A DNA stretch of 64,000 bases from CAVPWP01 sp050789285 (GCF_050789285.1 NZ_JBOUVX010000003.1:1-64000); one strand, 5' to 3'. Shown: positions 39,254-46,852, counted from the first letter of the stretch. Notes: generated by a model from the letters alone, not told the origin. Numbers and translations are program-made.

Positions 39254-40501
39254 TTAGTCCGAGACGACCGGCGCCGCGTCCGGGGCGGTCTGCGCCTCGG
39301 CCACGGCGACGAAGCGCGCAAGATCGGCGTCCCGGCTCAGGTCGGCCACGGCGAACCGTTCCGACAGCGCCTCGGGCGCCAGCGCCACGTCGCGCACCAC
39401 CGACGCGCCTTCCCCGGCGGGGCCGAAGGTCCGGCCGTTCACCCGGAAATAGACCGACCCGGCGTTTCCGGCCCGCAGCCTGGCGGGCTCTTCGGTCGCG
39501 GGGATGACGAATTCCTCGCCCGAGTCGAGGATCTTCTCGAAGATCACGGTGCCATCGGCGGCGCGCACCCGCACCCAGGACGGGCGGACCGCGAACATCA
39601 CGACGCCCGGCGCGGCCTCGGCCACGACCTGCACCGGCGCGCCCCCGGACTGGGGTGCGGGCAACAGTGACGGGGTCGCCTCGTCGGGAATATCCCCCAG
39701 CGCCGCGAAGTTGTCGGTGCCCGGCAAGGTCGAGCGCAGCGCGCCCACCGACCGGGGATCGAGGGTCGAGATCGGCCCGTCGCGCGCCACAAGCACAGGC
39801 ACGTCCAGCGCCTCGGGGCGGTAAAGCCGGTCAAGCGCCTCCATGCTGGGGGGTGTCACGGCCTCGGCCGTCGTCACCTCGCCGTCGACGGGGGTCTGGG
39901 GCGTGGCGATCGGGTCAAGCTCGGACAGGACGCGCGGCGTCTGGTCGACGGGCGCGAAGCGGACCTTCTGGACCTCCTGCAGGACCGCCCAGCCGCCATA
40001 GCCGATGCCCGCGATCAGCGCGACCAGCACCGCCATCGAGCCGATGGCGCCGGGTTCGATCGTGGCCAGCTTGCGCTCGCCGCGGGGAATGTAGGAGACG
40101 TTGGGCTCGATGAAGGGATCGCGGGCGCCACCCTTGGAGGCGCGCTGAACCTTGACCGGGCGCGCGCCCGAGGCTTCGGCCGACATGCCATGGGCGACCG
40201 AAAAGCCGCTTTCCTCGCAGAAGGTGCGGAAGGCCCATTCGGGATCGAGGTCGAGATAGCGCGCATAGGACCGCACGTAGCCCGCGACGAATCCGGGCGT
40301 CTCGAACGCCGTGGGGTCGGTATTCTCGATCGCGGCGATATAGGTCGCCTTGATCTTGAGTTCGCGCTGCACGTCAAGCAGCGACTTGCCCATCGTCGCG
40401 CGTTCGCCGCGCATGATGTCGCCCAGCCTGAGACGAAAGTCGTCGAACCCAAGGGGGCGCGACGATTGCCCTTCTTCTGCCGGCCCGATCCGCCCGCTCA
40501 T
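39254..40501 (-). CDS. RodZ-like helix-turn-helix membrane protein (DUF4115)
   Basis: A 415-residue protein. An N-terminal Cro/CI-type HTH_25 domain (LGDIMRGERATMGKSLLDVQ, IKATYIAAIENTDPTAFETP, GYVRSYARYLDLDP), then a membrane segment near 162-180 (SMAVLVALIAGIGYGGWAVL), and a periplasmic DUF4115-like beta domain near the C-terminus (SWVRVRAADGTVIFEKILDS). RodZ links MreB to the wall machinery. ATG 40501 is preferred over an upstream TTG-type extension. Confidence 0.85.
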   Translation of the reverse strand: MSGRIGPAEEGQSSRPLGFDDFRLRLGDIMRGERATMGKSLLDVQRELKIKATYIAAIENTDPTAFETPGFVAGYVRSYARYLDLDPEWAFRTFCEESGFSVAHGMSAEASGARPVKVQRASKGGARDPFIEPNVSYIPRGERKLATIEPGAIGSMAVLVALIAGIGYGGWAVLQEVQKVRFAPVDQTPRVLSELDPIATPQTPVDGEVTTAEAVTPPSMEALDRLYRPEALDVPVLVARDGPISTLDPRSVGALRSTLPGTDNFAALGDIPDEATPSLLPAPQSGGAPVQVVAEAAPGVVMFAVRPSWVRVRAADGTVIFEKILDSGEEFVIPATEEPARLRAGNAGSVYFRVNGRTFGPAGEGASVVRDVALAPEALSERFAVADLSRDADLARFVAVAEAQTAPDAAPVVSD

Positions 40502-40615
40502 CACACCGCCTGCCCCAGTCGCGCCCAAGTGTCCCGTCCGGCACCGCGAGAATCGCCGCCTGCCGGTTGGCTTCAACGTTAACACACCCTGCAGGGGCGT
40601 GCATGAAGGAACTCT

Positions 40616-41839
40616 TTAGGCGGAAAGCTCGGCGCGATTAAGCGCACAATGCGACCAAAGTTGGTCCATGGCGCTGACAAGGGCGTCGATCTCCTTCGGG
40701 CCATGCACCGGCGAAGGCGTGAACCGCAGCCGCTCGGTGCCGCGCGGCACCGTGGGATAGTTGATCGGCTGGACATAGATGCCGAAGCCTTCCAGCAGCA
40801 TGTCCGACAGCTTCTTCGTGTGCACCGGATCGCCCACGATCACCGGCACGATGTGACTGCCATGGTCGATGATCGGCAGGCCAAGGCCCTTCAGCCGCAG
40901 CTTGAGGATCTTTGCCTGGGTCTGGTGTGCCGCGCGCAGGGCCGTGTCGGTCTTCAGATGCCGCACGCTCGCCGCCGCGCCTGCCGCGACCGCGGGCGGC
41001 AGCGAGGTGGTGAAGATGAAGCCCGGCGCATAGGACCGGATCGCGTCGCACATCTTCGCGCTCGACGCGATGTAGCCGCCCATCACGCCATAGGCCTTGG
41101 CGAGCGTGCCGTTGACGATGTCGATGCGGTGCAGCAGCCTGTCGCGTTCGGCCACGCCGCCGCCGCGGGGGCCGTACATGCCCACCGCGTGCACCTCGTC
41201 GATATAGGTCAGCGCACCGAATTCCTCGGCCAGGTCGCAGATCGCCGCGATCGGCCCGAAGTCGCCGTCCATCGAATAGACGGATTCGAAGGCGATGAGC
41301 TTCGGCGCCTCGGGGTCGTCGGCCTCAAGCAGCGCGCGCAGATGCGCCACGTCGTTGTGGCGGAAGACGCGCTTCTGCCCGCCGTTGCGGCGGATGCCCT
41401 CGATCATCGAGGCATGGTTGAGCGCGTCGGAATAGATGATCAGCCCGGGAAAGATCCGCGGCAGCGTCGACAGCGTCGCGTCGTTGGCGATGTAGGCCGA
41501 GGTGAAGAGAAGCGCCGCTTCCTTGCCGTGCAGGTCGGCCAGCTCGGCCTCGAGCGCCTTGTGATAGACGGTCGTGCCGCTGATGTTGCGCGTGCCGCCC
41601 GACCCCGCGCCGGCGGCGTCCAGCGCCTCGTGCATGGCCGCCAGCACCACCGGATGCTGGCCCATGCCCAGATAGTCGTTGCCGCACCACACCGTGACAG
41701 GACGGTCGGTCCCGTCGGCACGCCGCCAGGTCGCATGCGGGAAATGCCCGCGATGACGCTCGATGTCGATGAAGGTCCGGTAGCGTCCCTCGTCATGCAG
41801 GCGCTGCAACGCCGCGTCGATCCTGGCTTGGTACTCCAA
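40616..41839 (-). CDS. hemA: 5-aminolevulinate synthase (ALAS, C4 pathway)
   Basis: A 407-residue PLP enzyme that condenses glycine and succinyl-CoA to 5-aminolevulinate, the first step of heme (and, if present, bacteriochlorophyll) synthesis. Landmarks are TVWCGNDYLGMGQHP, GTRNISGTT, SVYSMDGDFGPI, DEVHAVGMYGPRGGGVA and the PLP lysine near 248 in NGTLAKAYGVMGG. The start is TTG 41839, preceded by GAGGGGG; the length equals the Rhodobacter enzyme. An FNR-like box upstream predicts oxygen-responsive control. Confidence 0.96.
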   Translation of the reverse strand: MEYQARIDAALQRLHDEGRYRTFIDIERHRGHFPHATWRRADGTDRPVTVWCGNDYLGMGQHPVVLAAMHEALDAAGAGSGGTRNISGTTVYHKALEAELADLHGKEAALLFTSAYIANDATLSTLPRIFPGLIIYSDALNHASMIEGIRRNGGQKRVFRHNDVAHLRALLEADDPEAPKLIAFESVYSMDGDFGPIAAICDLAEEFGALTYIDEVHAVGMYGPRGGGVAERDRLLHRIDIVNGTLAKAYGVMGGYIASSAKMCDAIRSYAPGFIFTTSLPPAVAAGAAASVRHLKTDTALRAAHQTQAKILKLRLKGLGLPIIDHGSHIVPVIVGDPVHTKKLSDMLLEGFGIYVQPINYPTVPRGTERLRFTPSPVHGPKEIDALVSAMDQLWSHCALNRAELSA

Positions 41840-41868
41840 CTGGAATCCCCCTCACATCTGGTCCTGGC

Positions 41869-41928
41869 TATGTATCTTCACCGGCCAGAAAACAAAACCC
41901 GTCAATTTGCCGCTCTGATCCAGATCAA
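41869..41928 (-). promoter_or_regulatory. FNR/FnrL box and putative hemA promoter
   Basis: At 41915-41928 the minus strand reads TTGATCTGGATCAG, one mismatch from TTGAT-N4-ATCAA. A TACATA hexamer at 41869-41874 could be the -10, which puts the box centre near -60, a class I FNR position. The box overlaps the stop codon of the upstream gene. Confidence 0.65.
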
Positions 41929-42521
41929 TCCACCACCACGACCCGGCAATCCCCGGCGCCCGGGCGATCGGCCTGGCAGGCCGCCAGCGCCGCCTCCGGG
42001 CCCGTGCCGATGGCATAGGCGCCCGTGACCTCGGAAATCGCGAAGGCCTTGGGGGACTTGGCGCGGCGATAGGCCTTCGAGAAGGCGGCGCTCGCATCGT
42101 AGGACAGCGACAGAGGCCGCGCCTCGTAGCCCCGCGGCAGCACCCGCGCCGCGACCTGGCAGGGCGCCGTCCCGGACCCGCGCACCGCGTTGCAGGCCGC
42201 GATGGCCGCCGCGTCGGCGCTGGCGACGCTGTGATAGTTCATCGCGCTCTGCAACGCTTCGGTCAGGATCCCCTCGTCCGGGGAATAGGCGATGGCGGCA
42301 TAGTATTTCACCGGCCCGTTGATCTGCTGCTCGAGCAGGTCGATCGTCTTCTTCATGATTGCCTGGTCGGTGGCGTCAAGCGCGCCCGACACCGCGACGG
42401 TGCTGCCCCGGGTGCCGAACAGTACCGCCTCGGCCTCTTTCGAGGTCAGCGTCTGCGCCGCAGCGGCGGTGGCGGTGGCGAAGGCCAGGGCAGCGGCGGT
42501 GCCAAGCGTCGGATATCGCAC
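41925..42521 (-). CDS. Hypothetical exported protein upstream of hemA
   Basis: A 198-residue protein with a signal peptide (1-22, TAAALAFATATAAAAQ). The mature part has four cysteines in two C...C pairs (AACNAVRGSGTAPCQV; LAACQADRPGAGDCRVVVVD), probably disulfides, and an YYAAIAYSPDEG segment recalling DUF4189-type repeats, although this is uncertain. GTG 42521 is preceded by AAGGAG. Genes at this position in relatives are sometimes labelled as aminolevulinate synthase by neighbourhood, without support. Confidence 0.6.
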   Translation of the reverse strand: MRYPTLGTAAALAFATATAAAAQTLTSKEAEAVLFGTRGSTVAVSGALDATDQAIMKKTIDLLEQQINGPVKYYAAIAYSPDEGILTEALQSAMNYHSVASADAAAIAACNAVRGSGTAPCQVAARVLPRGYEARPLSLSYDASAAFSKAYRRAKSPKAFAISEVTGAYAIGTGPEAALAACQADRPGAGDCRVVVVD

Positions 42522-42620
42522 GTCGGTCTCTCCTTGCGCGGTCGGGTCGTCGCGGACGTTGCCCCGAACCTAGCGCCCCGGCCACCGGGTTTCCAGAGCG
42601 ACAGGGTGACCCGGCCCCGG

Positions 42621-42687
42621 GCGTCTTCTGGCGCGAAATACCTCGGGGGTGAATTGGCCGCCCGGCCAAGAGGGGGCAGCGCCCCCT
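42621..42687 (-). repeat. Dispersed intergenic element, copy 2, with GC hairpin
   Basis: On the minus strand the core ACCCCCGAGGTATTT is followed by a cgcgccagaagacg tail (42621-42650). It is adjacent to a hairpin, AGGGGGC-AGC-GCCCCCT (42671-42687), that touches the hydrolase stop codon. It is the same family as 88-116. Confidence 0.5.
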
Positions 42688-43570
42688 ACCCTTTGCCTGC
42701 CACGCGCGCCGCCTCGACCGTGTCAAGAAAGCCGCCAAGCGCCGCCGCCGTCTCGTCGGGGTAGAGATCGACGAAGAAATGCCCGCCCGGGCAGGCCGCC
42801 GCGCGCATGTCCTCAAGCCGCCCGGCCCAGGTCGCGGCGATGTCGAAGCGGCGTGCCATCACCCCCTCGGCGCCCCACAGGACCAGTGCCGGGCAGGCCA
42901 CACGCCGCTCCAGGTCGGCCGCATCGTCGGCGAAATCCACGGTCAGCGCGGCGCGGTAGTCGGCGCACATCCCCGCGATCGTCGCCGGATCGCGCCAGGC
43001 CGCGCGGTAGGCCGCCAGCGCCCCCGCGTCGAAATCGCCAAGCCGCGCGCCGCCCCAGCCCAGAAGGCAGGCCTCGAAGAAGTGGTCCGGGTCGTGGCCG
43101 ATGACCGTCTCGGGGAACGGCGCGGGCTGGGCCAGGAAGGTCCAGTGCCAGTAATCTGCGGCAAGGGTGGCGTTCCAGTCCGAGAGCAGCCGGTGGGTGG
43201 GCACGATGTCCATCACCGTCAGCGAGGCGACCGCCCCGGGATGGTCCAGCGCAAGGCGATGCGCCACCCGCCCGCCCCGGTCGTGCCCGACAAGGTGAAA
43301 GCGCTCGAAGCCCAGGCCCCGCATCAGCGTCACCTGGTCGCGCGCCATCGCCCGGAAGCCGTAGGCCGCCAGGTTGGCCGCATCGGGCTTTGACGAGGCG
43401 CCGTAGCCACGCAGGTCGGCCGTCACAACGGTGAAGCGGCGCGCCAGTCGGGGCGCCACGCGATGCCAAAGCGCGCGGGTCTGCGGAAAGCCGTGCAACA
43501 GAAGAACCGGCGGCCCCTCGCCGATCAGATCATAGGCGATCTCGGCCTCGTCGGTGCGCATCAGCGGCAT
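42686..43570 (-). CDS. Alpha/beta hydrolase, haloacetate (fluoroacetate) dehalogenase-like
   Basis: A 294-residue hydrolase. The oxyanion region is LLHGFPQT. The nucleophile elbow is VGHDRGGRVAHRLALDHP, with Asp rather than Ser as in dehalogenases and epoxide hydrolases. YWHWTFLAQP and a late GGHFFVDLYPDE carry the halide-site Trp and the catalytic His. RGYGASSKP is also shared with fluoroacetate dehalogenases. The Asp nucleophile makes an esterase unlikely; the true substrate is unknown. It stands alone, downstream of two tRNA genes. Confidence 0.82.
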   Translation of the reverse strand: MPLMRTDEAEIAYDLIGEGPPVLLLHGFPQTRALWHRVAPRLARRFTVVTADLRGYGASSKPDAANLAAYGFRAMARDQVTLMRGLGFERFHLVGHDRGGRVAHRLALDHPGAVASLTVMDIVPTHRLLSDWNATLAADYWHWTFLAQPAPFPETVIGHDPDHFFEACLLGWGGARLGDFDAGALAAYRAAWRDPATIAGMCADYRAALTVDFADDAADLERRVACPALVLWGAEGVMARRFDIAATWAGRLEDMRAAACPGGHFFVDLYPDETAAALGGFLDTVEAARVAGKG

Positions 43571-43619
43571 GGCGTTCTCCCTTTCGGGAAGAACAGCACG
43601 CGCGGCCTCGGAGGGGAAG

Positions 43620-43696
43620 TGGCGCGGTTGACGGGGCTCGAACCCGCGACCCCCGGCGTGACAGGCCGGTACTCTAACCGACTGAGCTACAACCGC
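43620..43696 (-). tRNA. tRNA-Asp (GTC), copy 1
   Basis: A 77-nt cloverleaf with CCA encoded. The acceptor is GCGGTTG/CAACCGC, the anticodon loop CTGTCAC (anticodon GTC), and the T loop TTCGAGC. It is identical to the copy at 43729-43805. Confidence 0.95.
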
Positions 43697-43728
43697 GCAT
43701 TGGGGCGGTCCGGGCGGCGGGAGGGCAG

Positions 43729-43805
43729 TGGCGCGGTTGACGGGGCTCGAACCCGCGACCCCCGGCGTGACAGGCCGGTACTCTAACCGACTGAGCTACA
43801 ACCGC
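43729..43805 (-). tRNA. tRNA-Asp (GTC), copy 2
   Basis: The same 77-nt gene repeated after a 32-bp spacer. As the promoter-proximal copy it should be cotranscribed with the other as one precursor. Confidence 0.95.
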
Positions 43806-43843
43806 GCGTCTGCCTGCCCGGGCCAGGCCCGAACGTGTGGGGC

Positions 43844-43872
43844 GTTCTATGGCCCGCTCTCCGCCTCGTCAA
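43844..43872 (-). promoter_or_regulatory. Sigma-70-like promoter of the tRNA-Asp pair
   Basis: The minus strand has TTGACG (43867-43872), exactly 17 bp, then TAGAAC (43844-43849). The predicted start is near 43837, about 30 nt before the first mature tRNA. Confidence 0.65.
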
Positions 43873-43950
43873 GCGGCGATGGACGCCCCGCATGAAGAAA
43901 AGCGCGGCGTGCCCGCAGTTCAAGGGGCGCGCTGCGATCCGTTCGGCGCC

Positions 43951-44889
43951 TTACCTGTCGGGCAGCGGAATGAACTCGGCGTTGTCGCCCGGCGGAAGCT
44001 GGAACCGGCCGCTTTCCCACTCGCCCGCGCGCCAGGCCTCTTTCGCCTCTTCGATGCGCTCCTTCGAGGAGGCGACGAAGTTCCACCACAGATAGCGCGG
44101 CCCTTCCAGCGTCTCGCCGCCCAGCAGCACAAGGCGCGCGCCCTGCGGCCCGGCGGTGACGTTGAGGCGGTCGCCCGGACGCAAGACCATCATCCGGCCG
44201 GCGGGATAGATGTCGCCCGCGACCGAGATCTCGCCCTCGACGACGTAGATGCCGCGATCCTCGTGGTCGTCGGGCAGCGGCAGGGCCGCCCCGGGCGCCA
44301 GAACCGCGTCGGCATAGAACATCTCGGACAGGGTCCTGACCGGGGCCTTCGCCCCGTAGGCGGTGCCCAGAAGCAGGCGCACCGTCTTGCCCTCGGCCTC
44401 GAGCACCGGAAGCGTGTCGGCCGGCGCATGTTCGAAGGCCGCGGGGCGGTCCTCGTGGTCCTTGGGCAGGGCCACCCAGGTCTGCAGCCCCGACATCGTC
44501 ATCGGCCCCTCTGCCGTGGCGTCGTCGGTGCGCTCGGAATGGGTGATCCCGTGACCCGAAACCATCCAGTTGACGGCACCGGGCTCGATCCAGGCGTCGG
44601 TGCCCAGCGAATCCCGGTGATGCATCCGGCCCTGGTAGATGTAGGTCACCGTCGCCAGGCCGATATGCGGATGGGGGCGGACGTCGATGCTGTCGCCCTT
44701 CAGGATCTCGGCGGGGCCGAACTGGTCGAAGAAGATGAACGGCCCGACCATCTGCCGTTGCGGTGCGGGCAGCGCGCGGCGCACCTCGAACCCGCCAAGG
44801 TCGCGGGCGCGGGGGATGATCACCGTCTCGATGGCGTCGACGGCGTCGCCGGTGGGCGTATGCGGATCAAGCGCGGGGTTCCAGCTCAT
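43951..44889 (-). CDS. Pirin family protein
   Basis: A 312-residue bicupin. The N-terminal cupin carries the Fe site in RPHPHIGLATVTYIYQG with MHHRDSLG and a following GHGITHSER. The second cupin (GAKAPVRTLSEMFYADAV) lacks a clear metal set, as is usual. Bacterial pirins are linked to quercetinase-like dioxygenase activity or to transcription and metabolic regulation; the role here is not determined. GGAGG precedes ATG 44889. The region upstream, shared with luxR, is heavily structured. Confidence 0.88.
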   Translation of the reverse strand: MSWNPALDPHTPTGDAVDAIETVIIPRARDLGGFEVRRALPAPQRQMVGPFIFFDQFGPAEILKGDSIDVRPHPHIGLATVTYIYQGRMHHRDSLGTDAWIEPGAVNWMVSGHGITHSERTDDATAEGPMTMSGLQTWVALPKDHEDRPAAFEHAPADTLPVLEAEGKTVRLLLGTAYGAKAPVRTLSEMFYADAVLAPGAALPLPDDHEDRGIYVVEGEISVAGDIYPAGRMMVLRPGDRLNVTAGPQGARLVLLGGETLEGPRYLWWNFVASSKERIEEAKEAWRAGEWESGRFQLPPGDNAEFIPLPDR

Positions 44890-44908
44890 CGCGGGCCTCC
44901 TTGACGGT

Positions 44909-44980
44909 CTGCAGATGGCCTGACTGTGGACTTCTGCGCGCCGAAGCACCACCCCGAATTCCGGGTCAGGCCATGTGCAG
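44909..44980. promoter_or_regulatory. Paired inverted arms upstream of pirin
   Basis: CTGCAGATGGCCTGAC (44909-44924) and GTCAGGCCATGTGCAG (44965-44980) are reverse complements at 15 of 16 positions, 40 bp apart. ACCCCGAATTCCGGGT (14 of 16 palindromic) sits between them. This looks like a regulator-binding or leader-hairpin structure. Confidence 0.5.
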
Positions 44981-45014
44981 TCACGCACAATTCCGCGAGA
45001 TCGGAAAGGAAAGG

Positions 45015-45051
45015 TGGCCCGGCGCTGTCCTCCCCAGAACGCGCCGGGCCA
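45015..45051 (-). terminator. Hairpin, possible luxR terminator
   Basis: TGGCCCGGCGC and GCGCCGGGCCA form a perfect 11-bp stem with a 15-nt loop. On the minus strand it is followed within 2 nt by CCTTTCCTTTCC, only partly T-rich, and it lies about 180 bp past the luxR stop. Confidence 0.45.
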
Positions 45052-45232
45052 GGCACGACCGGGGGCGGAGCCCCCGGCCGGCACCGCGGTTCTTGCACGA
45101 TCGAGTGCGGCCACGGCTGCCCGCCCGGTCACGTGAGTGATGGACTTGGGCGCTGGCCGCAGGGCCGCGCCGCGAACGCACGAGCGGTGGCTTCACCTAG
45201 CGGAAACCGGCCTTGTGGCGTGAGTCACGCGC

Positions 45233-46036
45233 CTACGTGACATCGGCCGACATCGCGGGAATGAAGCCGCAATTCACGGCCTTCATCACCGCCGAGGTGC
45301 GATCGGACACGCCGAGCTTGCGGAAGATGCGCCGCACGGTGGTGTCGACGGTGTGCACCGAAATATGAAGGATCTCGGCGGTGACCGACTTGCTCTTGCC
45401 GCGCGCGAGCCAGGTCAGCACCTCGCGTTCGCGCGGCGACAGGTCGGCGTCGGTGCGGTTGCGCTCTTCGATCAGGGTGCAGGCGCGCAGGTGCAGAAGC
45501 TGCGCGACGATCTGGAACTCGGCCAGTTGCGCGGCGCTCAGCTTGCGCGGGGTCTTGCCGAAGCCGAAGCCGACATAGCCGTGGCGCATGTTCGGCCCGA
45601 AGACCTGGATGGCCACGCCATCGCCCATGTCCGACCCTTCCAGCGACTCGAGATAGGCCGCCTGGTCCTCGGCCAGGCGCGTCAGGGCGGCGGTGTCGCT
45701 CCACAGGAACGGATCGGCGGTACGGCGCGCGAGCGCGGGGATCGGGTCGATCTCGTAAAGCCGGTCGCCCACGTAGGTTTCGACCCAGTCACGCGGAAAC
45801 CCGTGGGCGACGATGTGGAAGCCGGAATGCGGGCTCATCGCGACGTCGTCCATGACCTCGCGCAATGCCTCCGGGTCCGCATAGTTGACCGCCGATCCCC
45901 AGTGCCGGTCGACGCCATGGTGGTGATAGCTGACGCGATCGATGCCCTGGGTGGCGCAATAGCGCAGCAGAAGCTGCCACAGTTCGAGCCCCGTGGTCGC
46001 AGCGGTCGCGCCTTCGAGAAGTTCGTCCTTCGTCAT
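45233..46036 (-). CDS. LuxR-type AHL-binding transcriptional regulator
   Basis: A 267-residue regulator with an N-terminal autoinducer domain and a C-terminal LuxR HTH (LSPREREVLTWLARGKS, then ISVHTVDTTVRRIFRKLGV). All six residues conserved in acyl-homoserine-lactone receptors are at TraR spacing: W84, Y88, D97, P98, W112, G140. HTH positions Glu, Leu and Gly are also kept. No luxI homologue occurs in the window, so it is either a LuxR solo or its synthase is elsewhere. It is flanked by the structured region before pirin and a tRNA-Val gene. Confidence 0.9.
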   Translation of the reverse strand: MTKDELLEGATAATTGLELWQLLLRYCATQGIDRVSYHHHGVDRHWGSAVNYADPEALREVMDDVAMSPHSGFHIVAHGFPRDWVETYVGDRLYEIDPIPALARRTADPFLWSDTAALTRLAEDQAAYLESLEGSDMGDGVAIQVFGPNMRHGYVGFGFGKTPRKLSAAQLAEFQIVAQLLHLRACTLIEERNRTDADLSPREREVLTWLARGKSKSVTAEILHISVHTVDTTVRRIFRKLGVSDRTSAVMKAVNCGFIPAMSADVT

Positions 46037-46159
46037 CGCGGTCCCCTGGGCGGCCGGTAGACCGAACCATAGACCCGGCAGACGCGCTGGCGAAGCGGGA
46101 ATTCGGGGCAGGAACTCGGATCAGGACGCGGGACGGCGGGCCGACAGGGACACGGACGC

Positions 46160-46235
<76 letters not shown>

Positions 46236-46453
46236 GACGCCCGCCCCTTAGCCGAATGCCCCCGTTGCCCGCAAGACCGATGGCCGGGGTGCCGCAGCAA
46301 TCTGCCCGCGGGATCGCGTCGGGCGGCGAAACCGCGCCTGCGCCCCGGACCGGTCCATCCCTGCGGGAATGCGCGGCGGCCTTGGCCGCGGTGCGAACGA
46401 TGATGGCCCATGGCACTCAGGCACTGCCGGAGGTCGAGTATCGAAGGGAAAGA

Positions 46454-46528
46454 TGGTGGGTGATGAGGGATTTGAACCCCCGACATCTTCGATGTGAACG
46501 AAGCGCTCTACCACTGAGCTAATCACCC
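46454..46528 (-). tRNA. tRNA-Val (CAC)
   Basis: 75 nt including CCA. The acceptor is GGGTGAT/ATCACCC, with the same CTTCG/CGAAG anticodon stem as the TAC gene but loop TTCACAT (anticodon CAC). It is probably a duplicated and diverged neighbour. Confidence 0.93.
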
Positions 46529-46539
46529 GACGGGGGCGG

Positions 46540-46568
46540 GGAATAGCGCCCCGGCCGGCATTGCGCAA
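46540..46568 (-). promoter_or_regulatory. Candidate promoter of tRNA-Val (CAC)
   Basis: The minus strand has TTGCGC (46563-46568), a 17-bp spacer and TATTCC (46540-46545), placing the start about 5 nt before the mature tRNA. Confidence 0.5.
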
Positions 46569-46624
46569 GCGGAAAGAGGGCGCCCGCCAAGCGGTGCGGC
46601 GGGGCCGCCCGCCGGCGGGGGCAA

Positions 46625-46690
46625 AACGGGGGCAGATCGGGGCTGAACGGGGCCAGCACGGGGCCAGGACGGGGCCAGCACGGGCCCGGC
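46625..46690 (+). repeat. 11-bp tandem G-tract array
   Basis: ACGGGGCCAGC, ACGGGGCCAGG and ACGGGGCCAGC lie head to tail at 46647-46679. A diverged fourth unit follows at 46680, and degenerate G-runs (gggggc, ggggc) precede it. Five G4/G5 runs fall on the plus strand about one helical turn apart. Confidence 0.7.
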
Positions 46691-46852
46691 GCCACTGTTA
46701 CCCAATCGCACGCTCCTTTCGAAATCCGGAGCCGACCCGCCTTTCTTCTTGACGCGAGGGCATCGCGAGGCGCCAGATTTGCGGGCGGCCGGCCCGAAGA
46801 CGTGGCGCCTTCGGACATGTCGCGCCGCAGGGACAGTCTGGAGAGAATGACC

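Larger units (their letters stand above)
44890..45232. other. Structured intergenic region between pirin and luxR
   Basis: This 343-bp gap holds no gene that I can support. It contains a near-perfect 16-bp inverted repeat (44909-44924 with 44965-44980), a GAATTC-centred palindrome (44951-44966), a long hairpin (45015-45051), a GC hairpin CCGGGGGC-GGA-GCCCCCGG (45059-45077) and a palindrome, GCGTGAGTCACGC (45218-45230), next to the luxR stop. It must include the pirin promoter and the luxR transcript end. Confidence 0.6.
46529..46852. other. Intergenic region with tRNA promoter and G-tract repeats
   Basis: This 324-bp gap has no gene. It contains the tRNA-Val(CAC) promoter (46540-46568), an 11-bp G-rich tandem array (46625-46690) and, near 46749, a TTGACG hexamer that may belong to the promoter of the small protein at 46853. 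Confidence 0.55.

Noticed and set aside
43463..43786. Plus-strand frame with LTGLEPATPGVTGRYSNRL-like sequence
   Set aside because: It is the antisense translation of the two tRNA-Asp genes, a well-known false protein. The same holds for 46166-46522 over the tRNA-Val genes.
43620..43805. Direct repeat pair considered as a CRISPR remnant
   Set aside because: The 77-bp repeats fold as tRNA-Asp with CCA ends; the 32-bp spacer is just precursor sequence.
46625..46690. G-rich array considered as a CRISPR array or a coding repeat
   Set aside because: Units are 11 bp without spacers, and no supported gene covers them.
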